From positions 32,832,805 through 32,896,804 of the forward strand of contig CM060961.1 in assembly GCA_030765045.1 (NCBI GenBank): a DNA stretch of 64,000 nt. The letters are read 5' to 3'. The notes beneath the pieces are model-generated. The model had not been told where the DNA came from. It searched no databases and saw nothing but the letters and a program-made list of their open reading frames with translations. Made by a program: the position numbers and the translations under genes. Positions 11,263-23,159 of this stretch are shown one piece after another; the stretch's first letter is position 1; the number at the start of each line of letters is the position of its first letter. The stretch is from Tenodera sinensis (Eukaryota > Arthropoda > Insecta > Mantodea > Mantidae).

Positions 11263-12608
11263 GTTTTTACTGTACTGCTGAAGCGGCCACTTCCTCAGGC
11301 AAATCCACACAAAAATGTTATGCCTGACAGGTGTTAGTGTTACTGAAATTATGTATTCAAGTAGGGTCCAAATGACCTAGCTGTTGATGGGCATTTAAAT
11401 TCCACTCACTCACTCACTCATTAAAGTAATAATGAAGATTCAGTTTCCCATAGTTAAAGAAGCAGAGAAATGAAACAATCGAAACCATGTATTTTAGGGT
11501 TGAAACAATGTTGACATAAAGGGTTACAGATTTTCCCAATAATGCACATTACACTGGTCTGCAACATTTCTGGCCCTGATGAAATTAATAATGGGTGATT
11601 ATTGTATACTTACCTACTCTCAATCCAAAACTGGTAATGAAATCTCTCCATGAACCACAGTTTCGAGAGCGAGGGGCATCATTAATTGCAAAATAGTGAT
11701 TTTAGCATTACAAGATTCTCTAGTCACTGATAACAAAATTCTTTTTATATTAATTTCTTGGTATTTTATTTGTTATATGACAGTAAAAGAATACTACAAT
11801 GTATGTTTTTGTTTCTTAGTTAAGTCATTTTCATATTTGAAGTAATACAATCATGACAATGCATGAACATGGAGGGCTGCACCAGGTGGCAGGTACTGAC
11901 CTAATGTGAGCATGGTGAAGTGGAAATTAAGCTGCTACCCTTCCTTATACTCTTATTCACAATAGCCTAAAATAATATTTTGAAACTGTTAATTCAGAAA
12001 CGGATTCAGGTCAATTATAGTGCCCCTTTAGTAACTGTATACAAGTTCAGTGTACTGCAGTGTTTTTTAATAGTGTTTATTGCGTGTGCTAGTGAACATC
12101 AACTATGTCCCGATCTTGTCACAAGATATCTGATATGTTCTGTTACGTATGTGAAGGTTTTACATTGTCACCAAGTTTATGTTGGGAAAATTAAATATAT
12201 AAGATAATGCAATTCTTGCTTACTGTTGTATAAAACTTTCCTGCCCCTTAATTTTGTTGCCATATAAAGATGTTCTAATAATAAGTATAGGTATATATAT
12301 ATAAAAGACCAATTAAAAAAATTTGGAATTTGAGAGGTAGGGGATTTATCAGTTGCACTGCTTACATTGTCACCAAGTTTATGTTGGGAAAATTAATCTA
12401 CTTATTTGTCCTGTAGATACTATACATAACATAGGACATGCCAAAAACAAACGAGGACAATTTGTAAAGCAAGGTCCAAATCACCTTAGCTCATCAAATA
12501 TTGCACAGACATTGAAATGTGCATGCACACTGACTCCCAGCATGCCTTGTAAATACTGTGCCACTTGCTTTGGTAGTGTTGCAGTGTGCTGTTCAGTGTT
12601 CGTTAAAA
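11263..12608. other. Intronic sequence, little recognised
   Basis: A 34-bp direct repeat, TTACATTGTCACCAAGTTTA followed by TGTTGGGAAAATTA, occurs at 12161-12194 and 12363-12396. Short TA-rich microsatellites lie near 12290. No coding motif is seen. Confidence 0.4.
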
Positions 12609-12993
12609 ATGTTTAAAATAATTGTTGCACCCACCGACTGTGAAATGTGGTCTGTGATTCAGTTTTTGACAGCAAGAAATGTTTCTGCAGCAGACATTAG
12701 ACAGATAAGCGGAGTGTATGGTCCCAGTGCAATGAGTGACAGCAAAGTGCATGAGTGGGTAAGATCTTTCAAGGCAGGACGGGACAATGTTCATAATGAA
12801 CCGCGATCAGGTGGGCCATGAATGATCACAGAAGATTTGGTCAGTACTATGAATGAAAAGGTCTGTAAAGATCAGTGATTGACAATTGCCACTGGTTATC
12901 CTCACATGTGGCACACTTCTGTGACATTAGCATACAAAAGCTTGTAGAATATTACAACAAATTTTTAAACAAACATGGTAACTATGTAGAAAA
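12609..12993 (+). pseudogene. Mariner transposase remnant with catalytic core deleted
   Basis: The frame starting at 12609 gives the mariner N-terminal DNA-binding region: VIQFLTARNVSAADI, VYGPSAMSDSKVHEWVR and EPRSGGP. After stops, a different frame at 12930-12993 gives the C-terminal end (LVEYYNKFLNKHGNYVEK), which parallels NRYGDYVEK in the intact mariner at 56192. The region with the three catalytic aspartates is missing, so this is an internally deleted mariner. The sequence next to its 3' side is repeat R1. Confidence 0.8.
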
Positions 12994-12995
12994 AT

Positions 12996-13595
12996 CTGAT
13001 GTGTTGCACTTGCACGACTTTCTCTACTCTTGCATTAACCATTCTTATATACTTTTATTCCTATATCTTCTTCGTGTTGAGATAAATGTTTGCAGAAATT
13101 ATCTTATTGCTTATTTCCTTGTAGGTGGAGGGGGAATGTGGGAATACAGTAGGCTTTGAGCATTAGTCAAATCTTTTGAAGCTTTCAAATTCCATTCTTT
13201 TTGCACGCTTAACATATAAACAAATGAAAAGTGATGTTCCATTTGAATGGAAGTACAAGTTCTACAAAACTTATACAAATAACAGGAAATATCTCTGAAA
13301 TGGTTCACTCCACAAAAAAAATGTGTTTGGACATGAATTGTGTGTTTGAGCAAAACCTACATTGCTGGCGATTTCTTGGTGGATGCTTTATTTTGGTTCT
13401 TCCGGGATGTGTGGGTTTGTCTTGTACACTTTAAGTTGCCCTAGAGATAGAAATCACTTTCGGAGCTCTGAGAAACCTTTCTCCACTAATGATGCACCAT
13501 ACATAATTTTTTTCGTCATGAAGATGTGCTTCATGACCAGTATTAAGTTTTGAGTTATAAATTGTGTATTTTAGCAAGATCTACATTTTTTGTAC
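12996..13595 (-). repeat. R1 repeat (unclassified), partial, interrupted
   Basis: This is the reverse complement of the right half of family R1 (compare 42600-42990): GATGTGTTGCACTTGCACGA through GAAATGGTTCACTC. It is broken at about 13362 by a transposase fragment and resumes at about 13555 (TTTTAGCAAGATCTACATTT). R1 has no recognised coding capacity. Confidence 0.7.
13365..13552 (-). pseudogene. Short fragment of a Tc1/mariner-superfamily transposase
   Basis: TTCTTCCGGGATGTGTGGGT and CCTAGAGATAGAAATC match part of the larger minus-strand remnant at 22398-22745. Bracketed by two pieces of R1, it appears to be inserted in that repeat. Confidence 0.55.
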
Positions 13596-13781
13596 TTAAA
13601 AATGTCTGGCACTCACTCTCGTAACTATACCACTTTCAGTATTGTCATATGAGGAAAAGTAAAATATGATATGGGAATGTACCCAAATTCCACTCTTGTA
13701 CATTTTAAATCTTACTCAGGGGTCTCCATCTAGGGGATATGTGAATGGCGACCACAAGGTACCCAAGCTGAGCAGAACATT

Positions 13782-14246
13782 ACTTCCACTTACTGGTGTT
13801 TTGCTCCTCACAGTAACTTTTCTACCTGACCTTACCTTGGTCATCTCTTGTTCTCTTCCGACCCCGATGTTATTAGGGTTCCTGAGGGCTAGGGAGTCTT
13901 TATTTTTCCAACCTCTCCATTTCTCTATAAAATATTAACCCTTAACATGCTGACCTGTCATGGCATGTAATGCGTCCTCTAATTGGTAATCAGAGGATAT
14001 GGTCGGTGAATTTATTTTGATAATTCTCCCGGTCAGGTCGGTGAGACCCGTAAACCAATGACAGGTGTGGTCCTCCAGACATTCTGGGGGTTGTGAGAGA
14101 GAGCGATGTGACCGCCAAAACATAAAAATATGGTGCTCTCTTAAAAGCGGTTACTATACTGCTATTGCTCTATGAGTGAAAAATATTGTAGAGCAAGAGG
14201 ATTAATGACTTCATTGTCAGAAATCCAGCATTAGCTAACAACATAT
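13782..14246 (+). mobile_element. Composite: module X joined to LINE2 3' end
   Basis: Module X (13782 to about 14166) begins ACTTCCACTTACTGGTG and ends GCGGTTACTATACTGCTATT. It is shared with 49531-49929 and partly with 18735-18880. It is followed at 14175-14246 by the last ~70 bp of LINE2 in sense (GTCAGAAATCCAGCATTAGC). A non-coding head with a LINE 3' end is what a SINE using LINE2 machinery would look like, but X lacks clear Pol III boxes. The composite lies next to, or inside, the LINE4 copy on its right. Confidence 0.6.
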
Positions 14247-14249
14247 CCT

Positions 14250-15656
14250 TAAATACAATTTGCTTATTACACATATATCTATGGTAATTTATGCTACTTC
14301 TTGTACTATATCCATGAATATCGTTATTTTTTGTTGGACTCTTATTTTGTATATATAGTATAGTCCTATACACATATAGAGAGTAAACCGTTAATATTTT
14401 GTGTTGTTTAAATGCATTCCTACAAGATTCCCTAAATTTTAAATTACTAATAATTCTGATGCATTTCTTCTGTAAGATCAATAACTTATCCATATGCATC
14501 TTTGCTGCACTTCCCCATACCTCAATCCCATAATGTAGATGTGGATAGATTACACCATAATAAATCATTTTTAATTCTTCACTGCCTAATGTATGTTTAA
14601 AAAAACCTTAAAAGATAAATAGATTTGCTAATTTTGGTACCTATAGCATCTATGTGTTGTGCCCATATAAGCCCACTGTCTATCCATATTCCTAAGAACT
14701 TATGCACATCTATTTTGTCACAATTTTTATTCTCAATCACAAGTGATTGTTCCAATTGTTCTCGTTTTGAGAGATCATACTTCATAAATTTTGTTTTATC
14801 CATGTTGCATATGAGATTATTCATTCTAAAGTAGTTTAATATTTCATTGGTACCCAAAGCTATTGTTTCCATTAAAGATACATTATAAGCCGCCCAAAAA
14901 TTTACTGTAGTGTCATCCGCATACGATGTTATAATGGCATTTTTTGGATGATTAATATCATTAACGTATATAATAAAAACATTAAGGGACCCAAAACTGA
15001 CCCTTGAGGTACCCTATATCTTACTATTCCCTGTTTTGACTTCACCTTTGACAGACTCGTATCATTTTTAACATGAATTTCAGTTATCTGTGTTCTACCT
15101 AACAAGTAAGATTTACAAATTTCATAGGCTTTTCCTTTTATTCCATAAGCTTCCAATTTATCAAGTAGCAGATCATGCTCTACGCCATCAAAAGCCTTCA
15201 AGAGGTCAAAAAATAATGTGCATACCTTTTTATTCTGTTCTAATAAATTTATGACCTGATGGACATAGTCAATAACAGCAGTTGTAGTTGAAACCCACTT
15301 TCTAAATCCATGCTGAAATTGGCAAAATACATTTTCCTTATTTAAAAATTCTAGCATCCTGACTAAGAGAACCCGCTCATATATTTTTCCAATCTCTGAG
15401 GTTAGAGTTATTGGCCTGTAATTATTCATATCTAATTTCTCCCCTTTCTTATAGATAGGCCTTACAGTACTTGTCTTTAAACAATCTGGAAATATTCCCT
15501 TCTGTATAGAAAAATTGATAAGATGTTCCAATGATTTTGCTATTTCATTCTTGCAGTATTTTAATAACATTGGACTAATTTCATCCCAGCCTGAAGTACT
15601 TTTACTATGCAGAAGCCCAATTATTTTGATAATTTCATGTACATCTGTAGGTTTTA
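14250..15656 (-). pseudogene. LINE4 reverse transcriptase remnant
   Basis: Motifs in order on the minus strand: IYKKGEKLDMNNYRPITLTS, then FQHGFRK, then CTLFFDLLKAFDGVEHDLLL (motif A), then VPQGSVLGP. After a frameshift comes SYADDTTV (near 14925), with the YADD catalytic pair intact. HKFLGIWIDSGLIWAQHI and HLHYGIEVWGSAA complete the C-terminal region. There is no RNase H. The style fits CR1/Jockey-type LINEs rather than LINE1 or LINE2 of this window. It is inactive because of several frameshifts. Confidence 0.8.
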
Positions 15657-15666
15657 CATACATTGT

Positions 15667-15913
15667 CGGTGGCGCCGTGGCCGAGCAGTTAGCGCGCTCG
15701 CCTACCACCTAGGCGGCCCGGGTTCGATCCCAGGGACCCGCATGTGGTATTCGTGGTGGACGAAGCGGCGTCAGGGCGGGTTTTCTCTGGGTGCTCCGGT
15801 TTCCCCCGCCATTTCATTCCACCGGTGCTCCATATTCATTCCATGTGTCATCAGTGTCACCGCCTGCGGTGCCGTAGTAGTAAAAGCGGGCGTTAAACAC
15901 TACAACAACAACA
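15667..15913 (+). mobile_element. SINE-A, well preserved tRNA-derived SINE
   Basis: Flanked by an 11-bp TSD ACATACATTGT (15656-15666 and 15914-15924). The head contains an A box (GCCGTGGCCGAGCAGTTAGC) and a perfect B box (GGGTTCGATCC). The body ends in a (CAA)n tail. It sits inside LINE4 in the opposite orientation, so it is younger than LINE4. It is the best sequence of this family in the window. Confidence 0.9.
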
Positions 15914-16639
15914 ACATACATTGTTGATTTTACAACATTTCTAATAATGTTGTTACGTTTCCTTGAACTTTGTTGTGTTAAGTTTAAATAAAAATTGTGT
16001 ATATACTCACAAATTTTTTCAGGGTCTTTCTCAATGTTCCCATTTATTTCTAGTTGGAAATTTTCTACTTCAGTATTTTTACCCTTACTTTGATTTACAA
16101 TTTCCCACAATGTTTTAGATGTATTTTTAGAGTTTTGAATGGTATGTCTATAATATTTCTGTCTAATGAGTTTTAACGGATTTAAATACTCCTTCCTATA
16201 TTTACTATACTTCTTTTTAAATACTTCAAAAGAGGTAGATTTGTATAATACATAACAATCCTTAGCTTTTTCCCTTAGCTCAGTAATATAACAAGGAACA
16301 TTAACTTTAATAATTCCATTTCCATACAGGGAGGGTAAACTGAGAAAGAAGACAGCCCTAAGAGCCCGTTAGATTGTAAAATATTTCAATTGTATAATGG
16401 ATTAAAGAGAAGATACAAATTAGAACTATTGAAGCTTATTTTAAGTGAATAAAATTAGTTAACAACTATTAAGTAACAGGTGGATCAAAAGTCGCAATCA
16501 GATATTTTCTGAGTTTGTGTAGCAATAATAAACTTTCACAAGTGACATAAAAACATTATTTATTTATTGATTGATTGCTACACTAATAAGAATGGAAGTA
16601 TGAAAAGATAAACATAACAGGGCCAGTCAGTGTCATTAT

Positions 16640-17240
16640 TAAACATCTAATAATTCAGTGTGTTCATAATTTTCAGCACACAATTGAATGTGCTGCCATA
16701 TCCAAATTTTTGCCTGCCAAGCGTTTCAGGAGTGATCGTTCTGAAGATGCAGTTGTTCAACAGAAGCATCCGAATCTTTTCCAGATTTTCTTTTAAGTAG
16801 GTCCACAGCCAGTTGTCACACATTGTCAGGTCGGGGCTTCTTGAAGGCCAAATGAGAGGTCCACCCCATCCAATCCATGTAGGAAAGCTGGTACTTAACC
16901 ATTCTCAAACTGGAGCCCAGAAATGCCCTGGGGCTCCATCTTGTTGAAGAATGTTCAGAATACCAACCCAGTCAAGTTCTAGAACCAACCATTGAGACAA
17001 CATTTTGAGGTACGCTTTGCCAGTCACAGAGGTTTCAAAGAAATATGGTCCGATAATAATTTCACTGGTAACACCGGCCTACATCATGACATGAGTGGGA
17101 TGTTGTTGAATTTCTTCAAAGAAGTGGGGGTTATGTTTGGCTCACACATAAACATTACGCAAACAAGAGCTGAGTTACACAGTGCATTTGTCAGTCATCA
17201 AGACGTTACGACAAACCGCTAAGTTAGGAAAACTAGAAGG
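16640..17240 (-). pseudogene. Tc1/mariner-superfamily transposase remnant
   Basis: Minus-strand reading gives QQDGAPGHF (second catalytic Asp region), WIGWGGPLIWPSRSPDLT and then CDNWLWTYLKENL around the third acidic residue. This order is typical of IS630/Tc1/mariner-superfamily proteins. Several frameshifts separate the motifs and I find no terminal repeats, so this is a dead fragment. Confidence 0.65.
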
Positions 17241-17342
17241 TAACATTTGACATACATTACATCATGTTTCCATACGTGTCACTTAATTCATTTATGGTGG
17301 TGGGTCTGTATGGACAATAATCCTGATTTTTCATCCAATGGT

Positions 17343-17470
17343 GCAACAACATTCATGTGGCAAAGTGTACATTGGGACCACAAAGCGAAGCATAAACACT
17401 TGCATTGATGAACACAAAAGAAGTTGCCATTTGGGTCAGACTGAAAATTCAGCAATTACATAACACTCCC
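17343..17470 (+). pseudogene. Penelope-like GIY-YIG endonuclease fragment
   Basis: The frame reads CGKVYIGTTKRSINT, then DEHKRSCHLGQTENSAI, matching the GIY-YIG endonuclease C-terminal to the RT in Penelope-like elements. A stop follows. No RT is found next to it. Confidence 0.65.
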
Positions 17471-17599
17471 GCTGCAGACAGAGGATCCCTGGGGTCTTTT
17501 GGCTGAAGAGAAGAAGCCCAGTAGACCATGGCCCATAAGCTCAGAATATATTGTTTCTAGTACTGACATTGGCCATGAAAGCCTTAGAATCTCAATGAA

Positions 17600-18130
17600 C
17601 GTAGACAATGTTGTAAGTCGTCTTCCTTTGTTTGTGTAAGGTCATCGGCATATAGTAACATGTTAATACTTTTAGTGTTTAGTTTAATTATTTCAAAAAT
17701 AATACTTCTTCAATTTTGGATGATGTCTTTTATATAAATATTAAGAAGAGTAGGCAAAATACTACACCCTTGTCTAACGCCTTGATTTCAGATTTCTGTT
17801 GAGAATTCTAGTATATACTTTATATTTAGTATTAAGAAGACTAATTTCTGTATAATTCTTACATTGTTTATGATCTCCTTTTTTAAATATTGATATCACT
17901 TCTGTTGTTTTCCGTTCTTCGGGGATTTTGCAACTCTGCTAACTCTGATTTATTAAGTGAAGTATTCCAAAATGTAATGAAGTTCCACCGTATTTTAAAA
18001 GTTCTATGTTTATTTTGTCAGACCCTGTTGCTTGTCTGTTTTTTACTTTTAATGCCTGTTGTAATTCTTGAATTGTGATCAAATCTATACTCTAGTTCTT
18101 CCTGGAACCATATTTCTGCTAGTGTTTTAT
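17600..18130 (-). pseudogene. RTE-like LINE reverse transcriptase fragment
   Basis: Minus strand: NRQATGSDKINIELLKYGGT, then after a large deletion NQGVRQGCSILPTLLNIYI, then LLYADDLTQTKEDDL. This is the palm of an RTE-like RT with a YADD box. The finger region between them has been deleted and stop codons are present. Confidence 0.6.
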
Positions 18131-18734
18131 CCATTCCTTTTCTTTCATATTTACTGTTGCCATATCCTTTTCACTTTTATTTAAATGTTTTATTATTTCA
18201 TGTTGTACTCAAAAATGTTCAATAATCTCCTTTACTTTTAACGATAGATGAATTTGTTATTGGACTTCTTATTCATCATATTTGAATCTACGATCATGTG
18301 AGAGCTGTGCACTAATACCTCTAACACTTAAATTATTATTCACCAAAAAGGGAATAAATGTTTAGTGCTGCCTACAACCAAATAGTAGTTTTCTGTCATA
18401 TCATTCCTATGTTGCAAAGCTTCTATTAATATTACTATTGTAACACAACAGCAAAATCCAAAGCCCAGTTACTTTCCTATAATTTTATTGTATTCTAAAT
18501 GTTACTACAAGTGCACAATTTCCTTCTCGTTGCTAACACAGTTTATAGTCTTTTTTGCTATTACAATTCACAGTTGTTCTTCTGATAATCTTTGTCTTTC
18601 AATGTCTTTCTCCACTTTCACCGTCTCTTATATCTTGACTATTATGATACAATTACTCAATGACACATACATACTCACTGATAATCTTGCAACTAAAACC
18701 TAACTGTACACGATGACTTACGCAACTAAACAAC
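18131..18734. other. No recognisable feature
   Basis: Probably further decayed LINE sequence at the left. No motif could be supported. Confidence 0.3.
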
Positions 18735-18880
18735 AACTCAACTCAAACTGACTCACAGACCATATTCTCTAATTACCAATCAGAGGATGTATTACATGCC
18801 ATGAAAGGTCCGCATGTTAGGGGTTAAGAGTTTATAGAGAAATTAGAGAAATGGAAAGGTTGGAAAAATAGACTCCTGAC
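18735..18880 (-). repeat. Module X, partial copy
   Basis: The reverse complement contains CCAACCTTTCCATTTCTCTA and CTCTGATTGGTAATTAGAGA, matching the middle of X at 13900-14020 and 49640-49770. No LINE2 tail is attached. Confidence 0.7.
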
Positions 18881-19875
18881 TCAAAAACTAAACAAAAAAC
18901 TAAAAGGTACTGTCTGACTGCTTGCATTGTCCGTGGTCCTATTTATACTGGAGCCGATGTCACATGACCTTTCGAGATCTTTGCATGTGTACGTGTGCAA
19001 TGACTCGGCAAGAATCAATAAGAAGCTTCTCGGCCCCTTTTGTTATCTGGTGCCATGGCCACACACACATAACCACTCCAGGCTGCCCAGCCCCCCTCTA
19101 GTCCTTATATAGTTGTATGACCAATGTCACACTATTTTTAGTAAAAGCTAATACTTTCTCTACAACATCTCCTGTTAGAAACAGTTAAATTGTTTATTCA
19201 AAAATTTGGCCATACTACAAATTGAATCTTATTTGTAACTAGGGCTTTTGTGCACATACATATATAAAGCTTGGAGTATAGGTTAGAGGATCCAGTTGCA
19301 ATTATCAACTGTGGATTCCTGCCTGTTTCATTATGACACTTGCAAGCTAAGCATTCAGTCTTGTACTTTAGTGGTCAGAGAAGTAAATCTATGACCACTA
19401 TGGAGAGGCAAGGCCAGCAGAAGGGGAGAGAGTATAATGTCAATGACAAATGACAATTAATAATGAGGTATGAGCAGTAATGCAAATGATATGTGGTGAA
19501 ATTTCTGAGCTGTCAGTTCATTACAAATGAATTATTACTTTACTGTTCCAAGAAAAGATGCTGTCCATGTGAGTTACTCACTCATTCTTTACCCATTACT
19601 AGCCTTTATGCCAGAAAACTGTATTGAATAAACAGCATTCAGCAACTAAAGGAAATACTTCAATACTTTGGTGTTCTTGTGTCAGGCATTTGATATTGAA
19701 AGATCCAAGAAGGGCAAGATCCAGTCAGCTCTGTTGCTGTAAAATTATTAAAATGAAATTATTAGAAGGTCAATTGTCCACATCTTCGTCCAATTTTCAA
19801 GTGTTTGTGCTTGTAAACAGCTAAAAAGGCTATTTCCCTGGAATTAGATGTTAAAATTAAATACATTACTCTGTT
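18881..19875. other. Intronic sequence, no recognised element
   Basis: Nothing diagnostic beyond short open frames. The right edge (19863-19875) is the 5' TSD of the next SINE. Confidence 0.3.
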
Positions 19876-20107
19876 TAAGAGGTAGAACTGGAACTTAAAA
19901 ATTCAATGCCACAACTGGGATTTGAACCACAGACCTTCCGCTTGCCCGGCAGACGCTCTAACCACTGAGCTATTGTGACAAACTGCCAGAATGGCACTAA
20001 ATTCTCAAGCCAGTTCGTATTTCTCCTGGTAAACCTCTTAAACTTTACCCACATACGGCTTGTGTGTTTAAAAACACCAACAGTAAGTTTGTTGGCATAA
20101 ATAAATA
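19876..20107 (+). mobile_element. SINE-B, inverted-head form
   Basis: Bounded by the 13-bp TSD ACATTACTCTGTT (19863-19875 and 20108-20120). The 3' tail on the plus strand (AACACCAACAGTAAGTTTGT then GGCATAAATAAATA) is sense. The tRNA-like head is reverse-complemented: its A box (TAGCTCAGTGGTTAGAGC) and B box (GGTTCAAATCC) read on the minus strand. Copies at 43.5-44.0 kb have the head in the same direction as the tail. Confidence 0.85.
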
Positions 20108-20803
20108 ACATTACTCTGTTCTAGTTTATGCACTGCTTTAAACCAGTTGAATAGAAAAAAATATCAGACTTCAATCAGTCCTGGCCATCTGTTGCTACCA
20201 AATTTTTATCCTTTTAAGGTAATTATTTCTCTAGTTTTTGTCTGTGCAGAATTTATATTATAAATATAGCCTGCTCTTAATTCAAATGGCAACACAGGTG
20301 ATGACACTGGTGATACATGAAATAATTGGAAGGAAAAATACCAGGCCTAAGTTTAGGGTACCCTCCCACCATCTATCAGCTATTAGGAGTAAGAAATACC
20401 TTAAAAAGAAAGAAATTTGTCATGAAGGATAGTTGTGTTGGTATTGAACTGCAAACCTGTTCATGAATATGATAAATACATGTACAGTCATAACATCTGA
20501 GTTTAATTGTCAAAATATTGTAGATGAAGAAATATACTTAAACAACAAACTAATGAACAAGCCTGCCACAACCTTCTCTGAAAGTGTCTTATTTTGTGAA
20601 CAACTCCAGAAGATGGTGAAAGCAACAGAATTCTTACCTGTCCATAGCTCTTCTTAGAGGCTAAATTTAACTCTCCATAAAATAGTCTTAGAAATGACAT
20701 ATTTTGTAATATTACTACAGACAGTGAAGGTATATCATAAAATTGTCATGCTGCAGTAAGGGTTTTGTGGCTGAGGTAGAATACAGCACTGCTTCTGTTT
20801 CAG

Positions 20804-20920
20804 GATGATGAAATATCAGTGGTGTTTACTTCACCAGGCTCATCAACTGGAGGAGCAGCGAAAATGAATAAAGTTACCTGCCCTATTTGTAGAAAATGGT
20901 TTAGAACAGAGGATATTGAG
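20804..20920 (+). CDS. UIMC1: UIMC1/RAP80-like protein, exon b (first zinc finger, N-terminal half)
   Basis: A 117-bp exon, phase 0 to phase 0, between acceptor CTTCTGTTTCAG and donor GAG/GTAACT. It encodes 39 residues beginning DDEISVVFTSPGSS and ending CPICRKWFRTEDIE. The CPIC pair is the first half of a C2HC UBZ4-type ubiquitin-binding finger. The His and last Cys come from the next exon (EHASEC), so the finger is split by an intron. In human RAP80 the corresponding finger begins CPLC and has the same overall plan. Confidence 0.75.
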
Positions 20921-22224
20921 GTAACTCATTAGCACTTTAGAGAAATAATAATAATTAGCCCTTGTTACACAGGAAATAATCTATATGCTTTGTTTTTATA
21001 ATAAGTAGATTCTTAACAAATTTGGATATCCATTAATAGAAGTTCTAAGACAGGGTTGGAAGACTTTACACTCTGCACATTCACAGCGTATTATGTCAAC
21101 CAAGTACGGAAACTGGTTTGTTGAAGTTGCAGTACCGTTACCATATGTTCCTCTACAAAACTAAATACAAACACAACGTAATGAAACACTTCCTTAAGCA
21201 CAAAACCAAACATGTCTGTTGCACATTAATTCATGTTACTCAGTTATTCAAGATTTGGAGAAGTTGTATTACAACAGGCTATATGAAGAGCTACTGTTAA
21301 ATGCTCATCTCCAAGTCAGAGATTTGTTTAGTTTCATAATAGAAAATAACTGTTCACATCTATAAGTGAAACCAAATAAACACAAAACTTTTGCCCACAG
21401 TTTAAGATTGGGAAAGCATTCTCTGGACAATCCTTCATAAAACTGCATAAGACTTGACCTTATATCTACTAGTACACCAAATATATAGAAACTATAAGCT
21501 CCATGTATCTTTTATATATATGGTGCAAATTGTTGAATAATTAGTCACCAACCTAAGTTTCACCAAATTTTCAGGGTGTAAAGTTATTTTGGTGTATAAT
21601 TTATTTAGCTTGTTTTTTAATTTCTTTATTTTGTTTCTCATGCTAAAATTGAGATACTCTAACAATTTCGATTCCAAATGAAGTTACCCAAAATATAAGT
21701 CAAATTCAAATGCAATTAATACAACTGCTGTTCAATATTATTCAACCATTTAAAATGCAAACTTCTTTCCACTTCAGTTACTTTCCTATCTGCTGCTTTT
21801 TGATGCACACTTTTACTATCAAATTTAACAGTTTTCCTAACAAAAACCAGAGTTACTTTCTGTTTTAAACGGATATTCAAAAAAGGAATATCAGCAAGAG
21901 TACGTCTTTTACTTATCTTGAAGTTTTAAAAATAGCTTTATCAGGTTTAACTAAAGTTTAGATCCAGTAGATAGTTATGTTCAAAATTATCCATCATAAA
22001 CCAAAATGATATTGTAACTAAGGAACCAAATGCTTCAAAATTAAGTATAGTATACTGTTAAAAAACTGAAGCTATTAACAGCTAAGCAAACTAAATCTAC
22101 TAATGTAACAAATATATAGAAACTATAGGTTTCACATATCATATACTGCTATATGTTTCACCAGACTTTGCCATTTTCATGGTTTTTGTCATTTCCAATT
22201 CCTTCCTAAGCTTTGTCTCGATCA
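20921..22224. other. Intron sequence, no recognised element
   Basis: AT-rich. ACTAGTACACCAAATATATA and related text recur near 21466 and 22100, suggesting an old unclassified repeat, but boundaries could not be set. Confidence 0.3.
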
Positions 22225-22397
22225 AAATTAACTGATTGAAGTTGTGTGTAGGAAACTAACAGATGATCCAAAAGACTGTGAACCGGCTGTGCTGTGTTTT
22301 ATCTGTACGGGTCCTCTGCGCTTGTCAGTGACTGTTGCTGTCATAGAACAGCGTGGATAAAACCATACAGCATTTTTAAAGGCTTTACTTACCAATA

Positions 22398-22745
22398 TAA
22401 TTATAGCAGATGCTGAAACTGACCACCGTCGTTGTCCATACATTTTTGGCACTTCTTTAGGAAATTATCCATCACTCGCCGTAATTCATGTTGAGAAATG
22501 CTGGCAGTTTCCTGACGGATATTTTGTTTTAATTCTTCCAGGGTGTGTGGGTTTGTCTTGTGCACTTTATGCTTTAAGTTTACCCCAGAGATAGAAATCG
22601 CAGGGAGTTAGTTTGGGAGACTGATGGGGCCATAAATTTCTACTAATAATTCTGTCCTGAAGCACACTTTCAATTGTTCTCATCGAAAGATTGGCTGTAT
22701 GAGCTGTTGCAGAGTCTTGTTGAAAAAAGACAAAATCACACTCCC
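22398..22745 (-). pseudogene. Tc1/mariner-superfamily transposase C-terminal remnant
   Basis: Minus-strand frames give QQDSATAHTANLS, then WPHQSPKLTPCDFYLWGKLK (third acidic residue), then NPHTLEELKQNIR, and the terminal GGQFQHLL with a stop at 22398-22400. The upstream end runs into an A-tract. Catalytic-region motifs are intact in part but need frame changes. The piece at 13365 derives from the same family. Confidence 0.7.
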
Positions 22746-22758
22746 TGTTGGTTAATTC

Positions 22759-22786
22759 TCAAAAAAAAAAAAAAAAAAAAAAAAAA
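22759..22786. repeat. Poly(A) tract
   Basis: About 27 consecutive A. It could be a retroposon tail or microsatellite growth next to the transposase remnant. Confidence 0.85.
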
Positions 22787-23159
22787 AGAAAGGCGCAAAA
22801 TTGTATTCACATATGTGTGGGCGACAACTGTTGACTTGAAAAAAATAATAACTGCTGCTGTGCAGTAGAAAAAAAATGCTGAGCCATGATACACTTTGTG
22901 ACTAAGTACAGGACTAAATAATAAAGCACACTGGTAATAATGCAGCCACACGACATCGTGTCAACTCAATACTGATTGTGAGCAGAGCAGAGAAAAACAA
23001 GTAATGCTTGTGAGCTTGTATGTATCAACTGCTGTTATCGTATTTCCTCGTTTGCAGTGGAAAAACACCACGTAGCAGTTCACATGTATTTGGATATCTC
23101 TGTATAACATTTCTGTGCTTTGCTCTATGACTTATACTTTTTTTGCTTTTGTTTAAAAG

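Larger units (their letters stand above)
14247..16360 (-). mobile_element. LINE4: CR1/Jockey-like non-LTR retrotransposon, truncated
   Basis: Minus-strand coding pieces at 15814-16110, 14929-15708, 14597-14872 and 14247-14568 together form an RT region and its C-terminal extension. It is broken by frameshifts and by a SINE at 15667-15913. The 5' end is truncated near 16360 and the 3' part is interrupted by the X/LINE2 composite. No endonuclease is visible. Confidence 0.75.

Noticed and set aside
13016..13159. A shared peptide (…WEYSRL) in open frames at 13 kb and 31 kb
   Set aside because: Both frames lie in R1 copies, are short, and are not preserved in the other R1 copies.
14170..14568. 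LINE4 C-terminus ending in LLANAGFLTMKSLILLL
   Set aside because: The last ~24 residues are antisense translation of the LINE2 3' end in the inserted composite, not LINE4 protein. The same ending appears at 49068-49253 for the same reason.
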